A DNA stretch of 64,000 nucleotides. It comes from Piezodorus guildinii (taxonomy: Eukaryota; Arthropoda; Insecta; Hemiptera; Pentatomidae). Of this stretch, positions 32,490 through 43,125 are shown in pieces; position 1 is the first letter of the stretch; each line of letters begins with the position of its first letter. Location: assembly GCA_023052935.1 (NCBI GenBank), contig CM041293.1, positions 176,381,600-176,445,599 of the forward strand, read 5' to 3'. The notes beneath the pieces were generated by a model that ran no database searches, was not told the DNA's origin, and saw only the letters and a list, made by a program, of their open reading frames with translations. The translations under genes were made by a program, and so were the position numbers.

Positions 32490-33361
32490 CGTCTTTCACT
32501 TTCATCCGTTAATAAAATCGATTAAAGAATTTTCAAGTGCAGTAAGATATAAAAATGAGTGTAACCATTGAAAAATTAATTAAATGAAAATTCTATAGAA
32601 ACATGTGCTTTACTAAAAAATCTATTGTATTATTATCTAAAATAATTAGTTCTATCTGCTTTTCATCACTTTTTATTAGCTCTACAAGCTCTTCTTAGAT
32701 AATATATTTTTCTAAAATCTTTAGCTTTCCCATGGTAATTATAAGTTTATATTACTGTTGCTATGTTCAAAATAAAACAATTTCATTAAAAAAATATTTT
32801 TTCAGTTTTCTCCTTTAATTGTTATTTGAATTCGCACAGCTTACGTGTTTAGCTATTATTTATCAATGCTAACAAGATAATTTGGTTATTTTTATAGAAT
32901 ATACAAAATTGAAGGTACTTTAGAGGAAGGAAATTTAAAATATCGGCATTTAAGCCCTGTGAAAACACTTTAATCAGAATGAAACATACATGATGTTTAA
33001 GCCCATTAAATTTTACATCGATATAGCGAGTTTAATCAAAATCGTCGGAAGGGTTTTCCAGAAAATCGAAAAAAGGTGCAAAATGCATGGTATAAAGTGG
33101 CTCTTCTGGTAAGCTCATTTTGATGAAAAAGGTTTTGTAACGTCTCGGGCGTATATCTGTCATAAATATGAAATTTAAGTTTCATAGGACTTACCGTTTC
33201 CGCCCGGGAGTTACCACACACACACACTCACAGACCTTTTTGCGGGACTTGGTTATTTGGACTTGAGGGACCCTAAAATGTGTATTTCCGTTGAAAACTG
33301 GAATTCGAAAATTTTCACGATCGCAATACTTTCCCTTACTATACATAGTAAGTGAAAGTAA
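32490..33361 (+). mobile_element. HT repeat, plus
   Basis: Starts in the subterminal TTTCACTTTCATCCG (the outer TCTGGTGCGGG is missing) and ends ACTATACATAGTAAGTGAAAG. CA tract at 33213-33226. The SINE at 33373 inserted right beside its end. Confidence 0.87.
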
Positions 33362-33372
33362 AAAACTTTCTT

Positions 33373-33674
33373 GTTTGTTTATTTGTTTATTTATTTAACG
33401 TCACTTTATGCTGCTATGGCTAATCGGACGATGCTACAGTGGGAGTCCTAAATTTTGCCTATCCAGGTTTTATTAGGATAGGGATCTTTAACGAGTACCT
33501 GACATCGTACAGGCTCGGGACCACCTTTTAACGTCCCCTCCCAAGGACGGCGTAACTAAGGATTTTTTACTCCCATTAAAAAATCCTAGGACCACCTGCG
33601 GGTTTGAACCCGTGACCTTTAGCATGGGAGGCTGTTACGCTAGCCACCCAGCTACAAGTGATCCCTTTCAAGTG
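33373..33674 (-). mobile_element. tRNA-derived SINE, family 2, full length, 12-bp TSD
   Basis: Minus-strand head TAGCTGGGTGGCTAGCGTAA (A box) and ACGGGTTCAAACCCG (B box), body with GGAGTAAAAAATCC and GGACGTTAAAAGG, tail of TTTATT-type repeats on the plus-strand left. AAAAACTTTCTT is duplicated exactly at 33361-33372 and 33675-33686. Confidence 0.9.
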
Positions 33675-33689
33675 AAAAACTTTCTTATG

Positions 33690-34455
33690 TGTAATATTGA
33701 TTCATTATTGTTATTTTTTTACTGTTGTTTTATTTGTAAGTTATTACAGATAGAAGTTGAATAGAATCAGTGAGTGACCTGTTAGACTATTATTACTTTA
33801 CAGATCGGCTCCGGACTGACGGTATAAAAGACCATAGTTCTACAAATATTTTTTATATTTAAAATATTTGTTTTGTTGTAATATGCTGAAGAAAAAAAAA
33901 AAAAAAAAAAAAGAAAAAAAAAGTTATCTATCGATCTATCTATAAAGTGAAAATTCATAAGAGATACACATTGTTACAGATCAACACCTTTGCATTCCAT
34001 ACAACATGAGATACTTTCAACTCACCGGACACCTCCTTAATCACAGTATTGTCCCTAAAGTCCACCCTATCAGAGAGGAGACAAGAGGGAGCACATAGGA
34101 AGTAGTACCCCAACTTATCTTATCTCACTATGGCTGGCAGGCATCCTCCACTTCCACTTCTCTAGCACACTCTCTTACTGACTATAAACTCACCACCAGG
34201 ATGTATCTCTTCATATTTAAGGCTACATATGATAGAACAAGATGAACCGCAAATTCATATATTACATATATACATATACATATGCATATACACTAACTCA
34301 ACAAAAATTTTCGCGGACCACTCTTCATCCAATCGGTACAATGGCAAGGACCAAGTTAGAAAATTGCAGTTCTTTTCAAAAGTTACTTTGTAAATAATTA
34401 ATACCAATCCAAAACATACTAAAACGTTTACTTCAATAACGTTAAAACAATGCTA
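33690..34455. other. Mixed AT-rich DNA, possible retroposon tail
   Basis: 33690-33935 ends in a long A tract followed by TATC-type repeats (33892-33950) and contains GGTATAAAAGACC (33820 region), which could be a retroposed end. 33950-34455 has no repeat match and no good frame. Confidence 0.35.
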
Positions 34456-35120
34456 TTGGGTTGTTTCACATGAAATGTCCGTTTTTATAGTTTCTAAAAT
34501 ACATAAAGGATTTTGAAGGTCTCTGTTGCTTTCTTCCGAATTTTTACATATTTAAAGTAAACGGTTACTAATCCTTACTAATACCTTTGTATTATAAACA
34601 TTAGCTTCCCAATCAATTACTCACTTTTTAGTATACCTCCAAATATGAACATGGAAACACGCGATTTTCGAGTAATATTTTTGCAACGCGTTTGGGGAAA
34701 GGAGGAAACGGACCATTCGCTTGCCCGAGGAAGACCTCCGTCTGTAATAGACAACGATGTCCTCAAACATACATTAGAAGGAAACCCCTAAAAAACAGTC
34801 AAAGGACTCTCAGCACAACTAAATGCTAGTTCATCTACCGTTTCCAGACATTTAAAGTGTATTGAGAAAGTAAAAAAGCTCGATACATGGGTACCTCATG
34901 ATCTCACTGAGCGGCAGCAAGACAGACAGATTTACCACCTGTTCAGGAATTTAGACAACACAGAGTTTTTCAGTTCAGGGATAAATAGTTGGTGTCACGT
35001 ATGGCAAAAATGTGTAGAAAAAGAAGGTAAATACTTGGAATAAAATTACTTTGTTTTCAATCGTATTTTTAATAAAAATCCTTTACATTGAAAACGGACA
35101 TTTCATGTGACACAACCCAA
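34456..35120 (+). mobile_element. mariner, deleted, 665 bp
   Basis: TIRs TTGGGTTGTTTCACATGAAA and (right end, reversed) TTGGGTTGTGTCACATGAAA, flanked by TA at 34454-34455 and 35121-35122. Coding remnants on the plus strand: LARGRPPSVIDNDVLKHTLE, then after a stop KTVKGLSAQLNASSSTVSRH, LKCIEKVKKLDTWVPHDL (second helix-turn-helix and linker) and, after a deletion, CVEKEGKYLE with the stop at 35041-35043. The catalytic domain is missing. It is the same subfamily as 41115-41923, distinct from the mariner at 18291. Confidence 0.93.
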
Positions 35121-35141
35121 TAGATTTCAATTTTTTTTAAA

Positions 35142-36845
35142 TCTGGTGTAGGCATCACACGACTTTCACTTACCATTTTTTTTTAAATCGATTAAAGAGT
35201 TTTCAAATACAGCTAGAGATAAAAATTAGAACTATTAAAATTAAATTTCTATAAAAACATATATTTTATTAAAAACTCTTATATTATTATCTAAAACAAT
35301 CCGTTAGTTTTATCGGCTTTTTATTACTCATTATTAACTTTTACAAACTAGTGTATAAGATGGCATTTTTTCTAAAATGTTTAGCTTTCCAATGGTATGT
35401 ATTATTATATATTACTGTTCTTAGGTTAAAAAAAAAAAAAAAATTGCATAAAAAAAATATTATTCAGTTTTCTACTTTAGTTGGATGTCGAATTCGTTCA
35501 GCTCTTTCATCAATAGTAACAAGATAATATGGCTATTTGTATAGAATATACATAATTAAAGGTACTTTAGAGGAAAAAATCTGGTGCGGGCAACACACGA
35601 CTTTCACTTACCTCGATTTTTAAAATCAATGAAAGAATTTTCAAATACAGTTAGAGATAAAAATACGTGAAACTATTAAGGAATTAATCAAATTGAATTT
35701 ATATATAAACATGTGTTTTATTAAAAAATCTATTATATTATTATCTAAAATAATCAGTTAGTTTTATCTTCTTCTCATCACTCTCTATTAACTTCTAAAA
35801 GCTTGTGTATGAGATGATATTTTTTCTAAAATCTTTAGCTTTCCAACGGTATATCATACATGTATATTACTGCTCTTATGTTAAAAAACGAAAATAATTT
35901 CATTAAAAATATATTTTTTCTGTTTTCCTCCTTTAGTTGGGTATCGAATTTATTCAATTTATATATTTACCTGTTTTTCATCAGCGCTAACAAGATAATC
36001 TAGTTATTATTATTGAATCTAAAAAATTAAAGGTACTTTAGAGGAAGAAAATTTAAAATATCGGCATTTAAGCCCTGTCAGACAATTTTTATCCAAATAA
36101 AACCTACATGATATTAAAGCCCATTTAATTTTACATCGATATAGCGAGTTTAATCAAAATCGTCGGAACCGTTTTTGAGAAAATCGAAAAAAGGTGCAAA
36201 ATGCATGGTATAAAGTGCCTCTTCTGGTAAGCTCATTTTGATGAAAAAAGTTTTGTCACGTCTCGGGCGTATAGTTGTCTTAAATATGAAATTTCAGTTT
36301 CATAGGACTTACCGTTTCCGCCCGGGAGTTACCACAGACACACACACACACAGACCTTTTTGCGGGACTTGGTTATTTGGACTCAGGGGACCCTAAAACG
36401 TGTATTTCCGTTGAAAACTGGAATTCGAAAATTTTCACGATCGCAATACTTTCCTTACTCTATATAGTAAGTGAAAGTAAAAATTAAAATATGGACATTT
36501 AAGCTCTTTCAAACTATTTCAATCAGAATGAAAGCTACATGATATTAAAGCCTATTACATTTTACATCTTTATAGCGAGTTTAATCAAAATTGTTGAAGC
36601 CGTTTTTGAGAAAAACGTAAAAAGGTGCGAAATGCATAGTATAAAGTGGCCCTTCTGGTTAGCCGATTTAGATGAAAAAGATGCTGTAACATCTCCGGCG
36701 TATAGTTGTCTTAAATATGAAATTTCTTTTTCGTTTTCGTTCTGGACTTACCAAAAACACACTGACACTCAGTCCTTTTTGCGGGATTTAGTCATTTGGA
36801 CTGAGGAGACCCCAGACGGAAATACACGTCCGTAGAAAACTGGAA
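35142..36845 (+). mobile_element. HT repeat (host copy) split by another HT
   Basis: HT sequence 35142-35579 (starting TCTGGTGTAGGCATCACACG) continues at 36481-36845 (AAATTAAAATATGGACATTT and onward) after a complete HT copy. Reading across the junction restores the family order with no duplicated bases that I can see. More diverged than its insert, so older. Confidence 0.88.
35580..36480 (+). mobile_element. HT repeat nested in HT, full length
   Basis: 901 bp from TCTGGTGCGGGCAACACACG to GTAAGTGAAAGTAA, with CA tract at 36333-36352 and palindrome region TTACTCTATATAGTAA. Its host copy defines the real element borders. Confidence 0.92.
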
Positions 36846-37387
36846 TTATATTATTATATAAGCTTTGTCCTTTTTTAAATATAATTTCTCAAAAACGAAT
36901 CTTGCCAAGTACAGCGAAATTAAAAGCAGGATATCGGAAAAGGGACTCAATTAAAACTAATGAAACTTTATACAAATTATATCCCAGTATGATAAGTACT
37001 ATAGGATAAAATTTAGTGGCTGAGATGCAGTTTTTTTCTTTTTTCGAAATATAATACTTAAGTTACTGTTGTTGATAGTATTCTACACTTTTATATGATA
37101 TAGTGATAACCAAGGTATAGTGGATGGGATTCTGTAGTTAGGTAAGCGGTTAGTAACTATACAGCCTGTCCTATTATGTATATAATAGTACGATATATAC
37201 ATATAATAGTAAATATATAATATATAAATACATATAACTAGGTAAATGGATAGGAGCTAGACATACCCTATGAAGACCTAAGACGGGACTGACTCAATAG
37301 CCCTCAATGAGCCCACAACCCACGCTTCCTGTCCTCTTTGTCAATCTAGTTCCTAGGTCACGCACTTTCGGAAATTTAAGGGGAAAA
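36846..37387. other. No feature recognised
   Basis: AT-rich with a TATATA-rich part (37175-37245); 37255-37375 is more mixed. No repeat match or frame. Confidence 0.35.
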
Positions 37388-37624
37388 TCTGGTGCGGCCA
37401 ACACACTAACTTCTCTTACCTAAATTGATGAAATCGAAATTTGAAGAAGTTTAAAAAAATTATTTTCAGTTTCGTCTAAAACATATTTTTCGGATTAAAT
37501 AATAAAACGATATAAAATTATTAATTACAATAATCTCTTAGGTTTATGCCCTATTCGCCATATTACATCCTCTTCAAGACTTTTTATATAGAAAGATTTT
37601 TTTTTTATTCTTTAGCATTCCAAC
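37388..37624 (+). mobile_element. HT 5' fragment, diverged
   Basis: Starts TCTGGTGCGGCCAACACACT and is cut at GCATTCCAACG (family position about 240), where a second HT copy begins at its CAACACACAACTTTC. Confidence 0.75.
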
Positions 37625-38685
37625 GCAACACACAACTTTCACTTACCTTCGGTGTTAAAAATAATTTAAGAATTTTTAAGAAATCTATTATATTCTTATC
37701 TACAACAATCAGTTAGTTTTATCGGCTTTTCATCACACTCCCTTAACCTTTCAAATTCCGTGTGTTGGATAATATTTTTTCTAAATTCTTTATCTATCCA
37801 ACGGTATATTATACATCTATATTACTATTGCATTCTTGTGTTTAAAAACACAAAAATTGCATACAAAATATGTTTTGACTTTTCTCCTTTAGTTGTTAAT
37901 CAAATTTACTCAACTTGCATATTTACCCGTTATATACCAATGCTAATAAGATGATTTTCCAAATATTTTTAAATCTGCAATAATTAGGTACGTTATACGA
38001 TGAAAATTTTAAATATCGACATTTAAACGACTGTCAGACTATTTCAATCAGAATCAAACCTACATGATATTAAAGCCCATTAAATTGTCCATCGATATAG
38101 CGAGTTTAATCAAAATTGTTGCAAGCGTTTTCTAGAAAATTGTAAAAAGGTGCAAAGTGTATGGAATAAAGTGGTTCCTCTGTAAAGCTGATTTTGATGA
38201 AATACGTGTTGTAACATCTCGGGCGTATATTTGTCTTAAATATGAAATTTCAGTTTCATAAGACTTTCCGTTTACGAGCGGGGGTTACCACACACAGATC
38301 ATTTTGCGGGACTTGTTTATTTTGACTCAAGGGACAATTATGGAAACCATCTACAGGAGAATACCTAAGCTCAGCACTTTTTCTCCTGACATTGTATAAA
38401 TACCCCACCCTATCCCTTCCTAGCACCAGTCTACATCCAGTCATGAATTAGTTCACACATAGTTATTATTTTGTAAATAGTCAGTTAGTAGTAGAAGTAG
38501 TACAATAGACATTCATGTAATTTTTGTTGTTTTTATCAAATAAACTTTTTTTTAAGTCAAAGTGAGTGCGGGAGATTTAATTGACCCTAAAACGTGTATC
38601 TCCTTTGAAAACTGGAATTCGAAAATTTTCACGATCGCAATACTTTCCCTTAATATATATTTCATACATAGGTAAGTGAAAGTAA
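37625..38685 (+). mobile_element. HT repeat, plus, with an LTR-like insertion
   Basis: Starts CAACACACAACTTTCACTTA and ends GGTAAGTGAAAGTAA. Its conserved GGGACCCTAAAACG block is split by the 247-bp insertion at 38336-38582. Confidence 0.85.
38336..38582 (+). mobile_element. Probable solo LTR
   Basis: A 247-bp insertion in HT. Ends are AATTATGG and GATTTAATT (short inverted AATTA/TAATT); GAC is repeated on both sides (38333-38335, 38583-38585). It has TGTATAAATACCCC (38393-38406) and an AATAAA at 38539-38544 in LTR-like order. No internal coding sequence. A non-autonomous DNA element with a 3-bp TSD is the alternative. Confidence 0.5.
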
Positions 38686-38702
38686 TATTATCTAGTACAT
38701 AG

Positions 38703-38786
38703 GATTTTAAATGTTAGTGAAAAGCCGATAAAACTAACTGATTGTTGTCGATAAAAATTTAGTAGACTATTTAATAAAACACATTT
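38703..38786 (-). mobile_element. HT fragment
   Basis: Minus piece (GTGAAAAGCCGATAAAACTA to AATAAAACACA) cut by the next HT copy starting at 38787. Confidence 0.7.
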
Positions 38787-39539
38787 TTACTTTCACTTAC
38801 TATACATAGTAAGGGAAAGTATTGCGATCGTGAAAATTTTTTAATTCTAATTTCCAAATATACGCCCGAGACGTTAAGAAACCTTTTTCATCAAAATGAG
38901 CTTAGCCAAGAGCCACTTTATACCATGCATTTTGCACCTTTTTTCAATTTTCTCGAAAACAGTTCCGACGATTTTGATTAAACCCGCTATATCGATGTAA
39001 AATTTAATGGGCTTTAATATTATTTTGGTTTCATTCGGATTAAATTGGTCTGACAGGGCTTAAATGCCGATATTTTCTTTCTCTAAAGTACCTTTAATTT
39101 TGTTGATTCCTTAAAAATAACTATACTATCTTGTTACCACTTATGAAAAACAGGTAAATATATAAATTGAATGAATTAGATACCCAACTAAAGGAAAAAA
39201 CTGAAATAATATATATTTTTTTTGCAATTCTTTGTTTTTGAACACAAGAACAGTAATTTACATGTGTAATATACCGTTGGAAAGCTAAAGATTTAAAAAA
39301 AAAAATATATCTAATACAAACTTGTAAAAGTTAATAAAGAGTGATGAGAAACCGATAAAACTAACAGATTATTTTAGATGATAATATAATTGATTTCTTA
39401 ATAAAACACATGTTTCAGTATAAATTCAGTTTAATTAATTCTTTAATTGTTTTTTTTTTTATCTCTAACTGTATTTGAAAATTCTTTCGTAGATTTTTAA
39501 AACGGAAGTAAGTGAAAGTCGTGAGTTTAGCACACCAGA
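38787..39539 (-). mobile_element. HT repeat, minus, internally deleted
   Basis: Starts TTTTTACTTTCACTTACTAT and ends AAGTGAAAGTCGTGAG. About 100 bp containing the CCCTAAAACG block and CA tract are missing near 38848. Confidence 0.85.
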
Positions 39540-40276
39540 TTTCTTTTTTTTAACACCATGTTCATGACTGTTTGTATATTATGATTTAGTGAACCATGCT
39601 TAGTAAAAATAGCCTAATGGTTATAAAAATAAAATAATCAGTTAATGTAGAAATATCCTGGCCGTAGAATGGAATCAGGATATTCCACTTAATCGGATGT
39701 GCATTTAGCAAGTGGATTCAAAGTTCCTCCAAAGCTATTCCTATTCCCACCTACCCGAGGAGTTACGAGCCGCCATGGATACGACCCCTCACTATCGGAA
39801 GATTACGCCCCGGAGCAGAACGAGAAGGGGATAAAATTACGTGAGCCGTTCCAACACTAGTCGGCTCACAGTTAATGGCTCAAGTGGGAAGGAACTAACT
39901 TTAATCCCGTTCCTTCGGCTAACTTATAATTCTCTTCGTCTAATCGTACCCATATTTCGGGAAGCGACTCCTGGTTAATTCCTCAGCTCACTTTGAAAAC
40001 TTTCTCGAATGATTATATAAGGATTGCCAGTTTGACTTAAACGACATTAAGTGTCAATAGTGACTGCTGTACACATAAGGTAAAACAGACAGTTATTGAT
40101 ACTCTTAAGACTACATTTCTGCGGTGAAATTAAAAATAAATACTTTTTATGAACGGATCAAATTGAAACTTCCTTAGCTCTTCTTCATTTATCCTTCTAA
40201 AGACTCAAGAGGTTTTCTTGGATCAAAAGCTCAATAATTTAACAATATGGCAATATTCAAGGCAAAAAGCTCAAAA
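39540..40276. other. Non-repetitive DNA, GC-richer centre
   Basis: 39650-40020 is clearly less AT-rich (for example CCGAGGAGTTACGAGCCGCC). No repeat match; no frame beyond chance. Candidate single-copy host sequence. Confidence 0.4.
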
Positions 40277-40512
40277 ACTAGTTATTAACACCCCTTGTCC
40301 TTAAACATTTAATTTTTTTTTTTTAATATTATAGATCATTATAAAGACATAACATTACATACACATGCTAAACTTTAATTTAATATAAAAAACAATTAAA
40401 ATATTCCACCTTTTTATTGAACATTATAAATAAAACTATTTTAAAAAACACAATAAAAAAGATAGATAATTCTTATTGATAGGTAAATGTAACATAAAAT
40501 AAAATAATTTAT

Positions 40513-40600
40513 TTACATTTCATTATCTTCATTCGTACCTTCATCTTCATTTATATCTGGATCAAACTCCACGATGTAACACGGAGGACAAACAAATTAA
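40513..40600 (-). pseudogene. pogo-like transposase, acidic C-terminal tail
   Basis: Minus strand: FVCPPCYIVEFDPDINEDEG, then TNEDNEM and a stop at 40513-40515. FVCPPC resembles the last zinc ligands of the PHD-like end of some Tigger/jerky-type transposases. A stop precedes it, so only the tail is recognisable. Confidence 0.45.
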
Positions 40601-40714
40601 TCAGACCTATCACTTTCATATGTTCACATGATTTTAAATATTTTTGGCGATGGACCTTATTGCGTAATGAACAATTAAAATAAATCTCCTATAGAATATT
40701 GCCAAATTTGTAAC

Positions 40715-41005
40715 ATTGGGTTGGTCACTCTCCGTTGCCAGATGTACCGAACGTATTTCGTTTTTCCTCCTCCAGAATCCCTTTTCGCACAAGCTACCTA
40801 GGCAGCTAGGGCAAGTTTGTTTTCATCTGAAAGAATCGGCCCTGATCCAAACGATGATTTTTCTAATTTATCGCTTAAGCCGAAGTGCCAAAGTGCCTGA
40901 GGAAATCAAAATCTTTTACATATTTTTTTTAATGGAAGAGGTATCCTTTATGGCCCTCAAGAAATTCTCTAAATCATTCTGACTATAACTAGGCTTCTTA
41001 GGCAT
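40715..41005 (-). pseudogene. pogo-like transposase, N-terminal psq-type DNA-binding domain
   Basis: From ATG at 41003-41005: MPKKPSYSQNDLENFLRAIK, DTSSIKKN, then a stop and frameshift, then PQALWHFGLSDKL, SSFGSGPILSDENKLALAA, a stop, and VACAKRDSGGGKTK. The order 'DLE..L.AIK', 'PQ.LW', 'G..PILS.E.E.ALA.WV' is that of the N-terminal helix-turn-helix of pogo/Tigger transposases. The DDE core between this and the tail at 40513-40600 is deleted. Confidence 0.6.
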
Positions 41006-41114
41006 CCTTGCACCCGTACACACAGAAAAAACAAATTACTCGTAGGAACTAACAGTGTCAATAACTAGTCATTGAGCCCAAACACTAATAATTGACACCC
41101 CATATCAATAACTA

Positions 41115-41923
41115 TTGGGTCGTGTCACATGAAATGTCCGTTTTCAAGGTAAAGAATTTTTATTAAAAATACGATATGAAAACAAGATAATTTTATTCGA
41201 AGTATTTACCTTCTTTTTCTACACATTTTCCCAACATGACATCAACTTTTTTATCCCCGAACTGAAAAACTCTGAGCTTTGAAGTAAAACAAAATCTTTT
41301 GGAGACAAGTCGGGAGAATATGGTGGGTGCGGAAGAACTTCGTAGCCCAGTTCTTTCAATTTGTGCACGGTATGTTTTGAAATATGGAGTCTTGCTGCCC
41401 CTCAGTGAGATCATGAGGTACTTATGTATCAAGCTTTTTTACTTTTCCAATACACTTTAAATGTCTGGAAACGGTAGATGCACTTGTATTTAGTTGTGCT
41501 GAGAGTCCTTTAACTGTTTGGTAGGGGTTTCCTTCTACTGTATGTTTGAGGACATCGTTGTCTATTACGGAAGGTCTTCCTCGGGGCAAGTTTTCCAAGT
41601 CGGTATCCGCAGCTGAAAACTTAGCAAACCAACGGCGAATGGTCCGTTCATTAACCTCCCTTCTCCAAACGCCTTGCAAATATTTCTAGCGCCTCAGCGT
41701 ACAAAATATTACTCGAAAATCGCGTGTTTCCATGTTCATATTTGGAGGTATGATAAAAATTGGGTAATTGATTGGGAAGCTAATGTTTGTCATACAAAAA
41801 TAGAGGATTAGTAACTGTTTACTTTAAATAAGTAAACATTTGGAAGAAAACAACAGAGATCTTTAAAATCCTTTATGTATTTCAGAAACATTAAAAACGG
41901 ACATTTCATATGAAACAACTCAA
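41115..41923 (-). mobile_element. mariner, deleted, 809 bp, inside pogo
   Basis: Ends TTGGGTCGTGTCACATGAAA and (reversed right end) TTGAGTTGTTTCATATGAAA; TA at 41113-41114 and 41924-41925. Minus-strand remnants: INERTIRRWFAKF-like start (reads VNERTIRRWFAKFSAADTDL), LPRGRPSVIDNDVLKHTVEG, VKGLSAQLNTSASTVSRHLK, then a stop, and SKLRVFQFGDKKVDV with CVEKEGKYFE at the end (stop about 41193). N-terminal binding domain plus C-terminus with most of the DD34D core missing. Confidence 0.93.
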
Positions 41924-42197
41924 TAGTTACACTAGAATTAAAGTTAAAATAATATTACAGATTTATCAGGAAGATCAAACTATTCAAATTAAAATAGAAC
42001 CATCAATATTAAAAAAAAATCAAAATTTACTTATTGACATAACATAATACATTGGGAAAAAATGACCAGTTATTGTCACCTCCTGAATGATAATATTTAA
42101 ATTGATCATTTTAATAAATTACCTTTATTGCAAAAAATGGGAAAAGAGAGTAAGAACAAACCTATTGGATGAGAATCCTTATGAAAATCATAAGATT

Positions 42198-42212
42198 TTA
42201 ACCTTTAACTGG
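42198..42212. other. piggyBac-end-like sequence
   Basis: TTAACCTTTAACTGG is identical to the piggyBac terminus at 27471-27485 but diverges after 15 bases. It could be a relic end or coincidence. Confidence 0.25.
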
Positions 42213-42238
42213 CTATCAACTGAACCAGCAGAGGTATT

Positions 42239-42506
42239 GTTTGTTAATTTATTTAACGTCACTTTATGCTACTATGGCTCATCGGACGATGCTACAGTGG
42301 AAGTTCTAAATTTTGCCTATCCAGGTTTTATTAGGATAGGGATCTTTAACGAGTAGCTGACATCGCACTGGCTCGGGACCACCTTTTAACGTCCCCTCCC
42401 GTGGATGGCATAACTAAGGATTTTTTACTCCCATTTAAAAATCCTAGGACCACCCGGGACCTTTGGCATAGGAGGCTGTTATGCCACCCAGCTACAAGTG
42501 ATCCCA
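42239..42506 (-). mobile_element. tRNA-derived SINE, family 2
   Basis: Closely matches 33373-33674 but has a deletion across the B box (CCACCCGGGACC). Approximate 10-bp duplications CAGAGGTATT and CGGAGGTATT flank it. It lies in the pogo remnant. Confidence 0.85.
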
Positions 42507-42747
42507 CGGAGGTATTAATTTTGAAACGTTCCGAGTGTTTAGGTTTCTAAACAATTACATCATAGATGACTTAAAGGACCCTTTAAACATTAGTTTCATG
42601 TATATCTTGATATAAAATTCGAACTTGTTTACTTATTTCTTTAAGTTAAAATTAGGGGTGTCAATAACTGTCTGGTTTACCCTACATCATTAAGTAGAAT
42701 AACATAAGAATAAATAAAATGTATTTCCCTTTGTTATTTGTCAAGGA

Positions 42748-42957
42748 CAGTAAAATATAGTCCTTGACTCCTCTGGAATTATACACTAACAGTAAAATAT
42801 AGTCCTTGACTCCTCTGGAATTATACACTAACAGTAAAAATATAGTCCTTGACTCCTCTGGAATTATACACTAACAGTAAAATATAGTCCTTGACTCCTC
42901 TGGAATTATACACTAACAGTAAAATATAGTCCTTGACTCCTCTGGAATTATACACTA
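42748..42957. repeat. 42-bp minisatellite, five units
   Basis: Units start at 42748, 42790, 42832, 42875 and 42917 and are almost identical; the third has one extra A. Each unit starts CAGTAAAATATAGTCCTTGA. The base before unit 1 (TCAAGGA) pairs with TCCTTGA in the unit, so a hairpin is possible at the left end. Confidence 0.95.
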
Positions 42958-43125
42958 TCACATTTACTCATAGCGGGTAAAACAGGGGTCATTGAAGGAA
43001 CATTTATGTACATATTTTAATTATTTTATTTTATTATATATACTACTATATTGATTTAATATAGTGTGTCATAAAGTTGCTAATAATGAATATTGGTTGT
43101 ATTTTGGGATATTAGTTTTCATATA

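Larger units (their letters stand above)
40277..42670 (-). mobile_element. pogo-like DNA transposon remnant with nested insertions
   Basis: The outer ends, TAGTTATTAACACCCC (40279-40294) and GGGGTGTCAATAACTG (42655-42670), are inverted to each other with one mismatch in 15. Related motifs recur subterminally (GTGTCAATAACTAGTCATTG at 41054; ATTGACACCCCATATC at 41091). Between them lie transposase remnants, a mariner (41115-41923) and a SINE (42239-42506). The TIR end CAG.. is pogo/Tigger-like. Exact ends and TA duplicates are not certain on the left. Confidence 0.6.

Noticed and set aside
40716..40982. 88-codon plus-strand frame
   Set aside because: It is antisense to the pogo-like N-terminal remnant, whose minus-strand reading has recognisable motifs.
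42748..42957. CRISPR-like array
   Set aside because: Units are directly adjacent with no spacers; it is a minisatellite in a eukaryotic genome.
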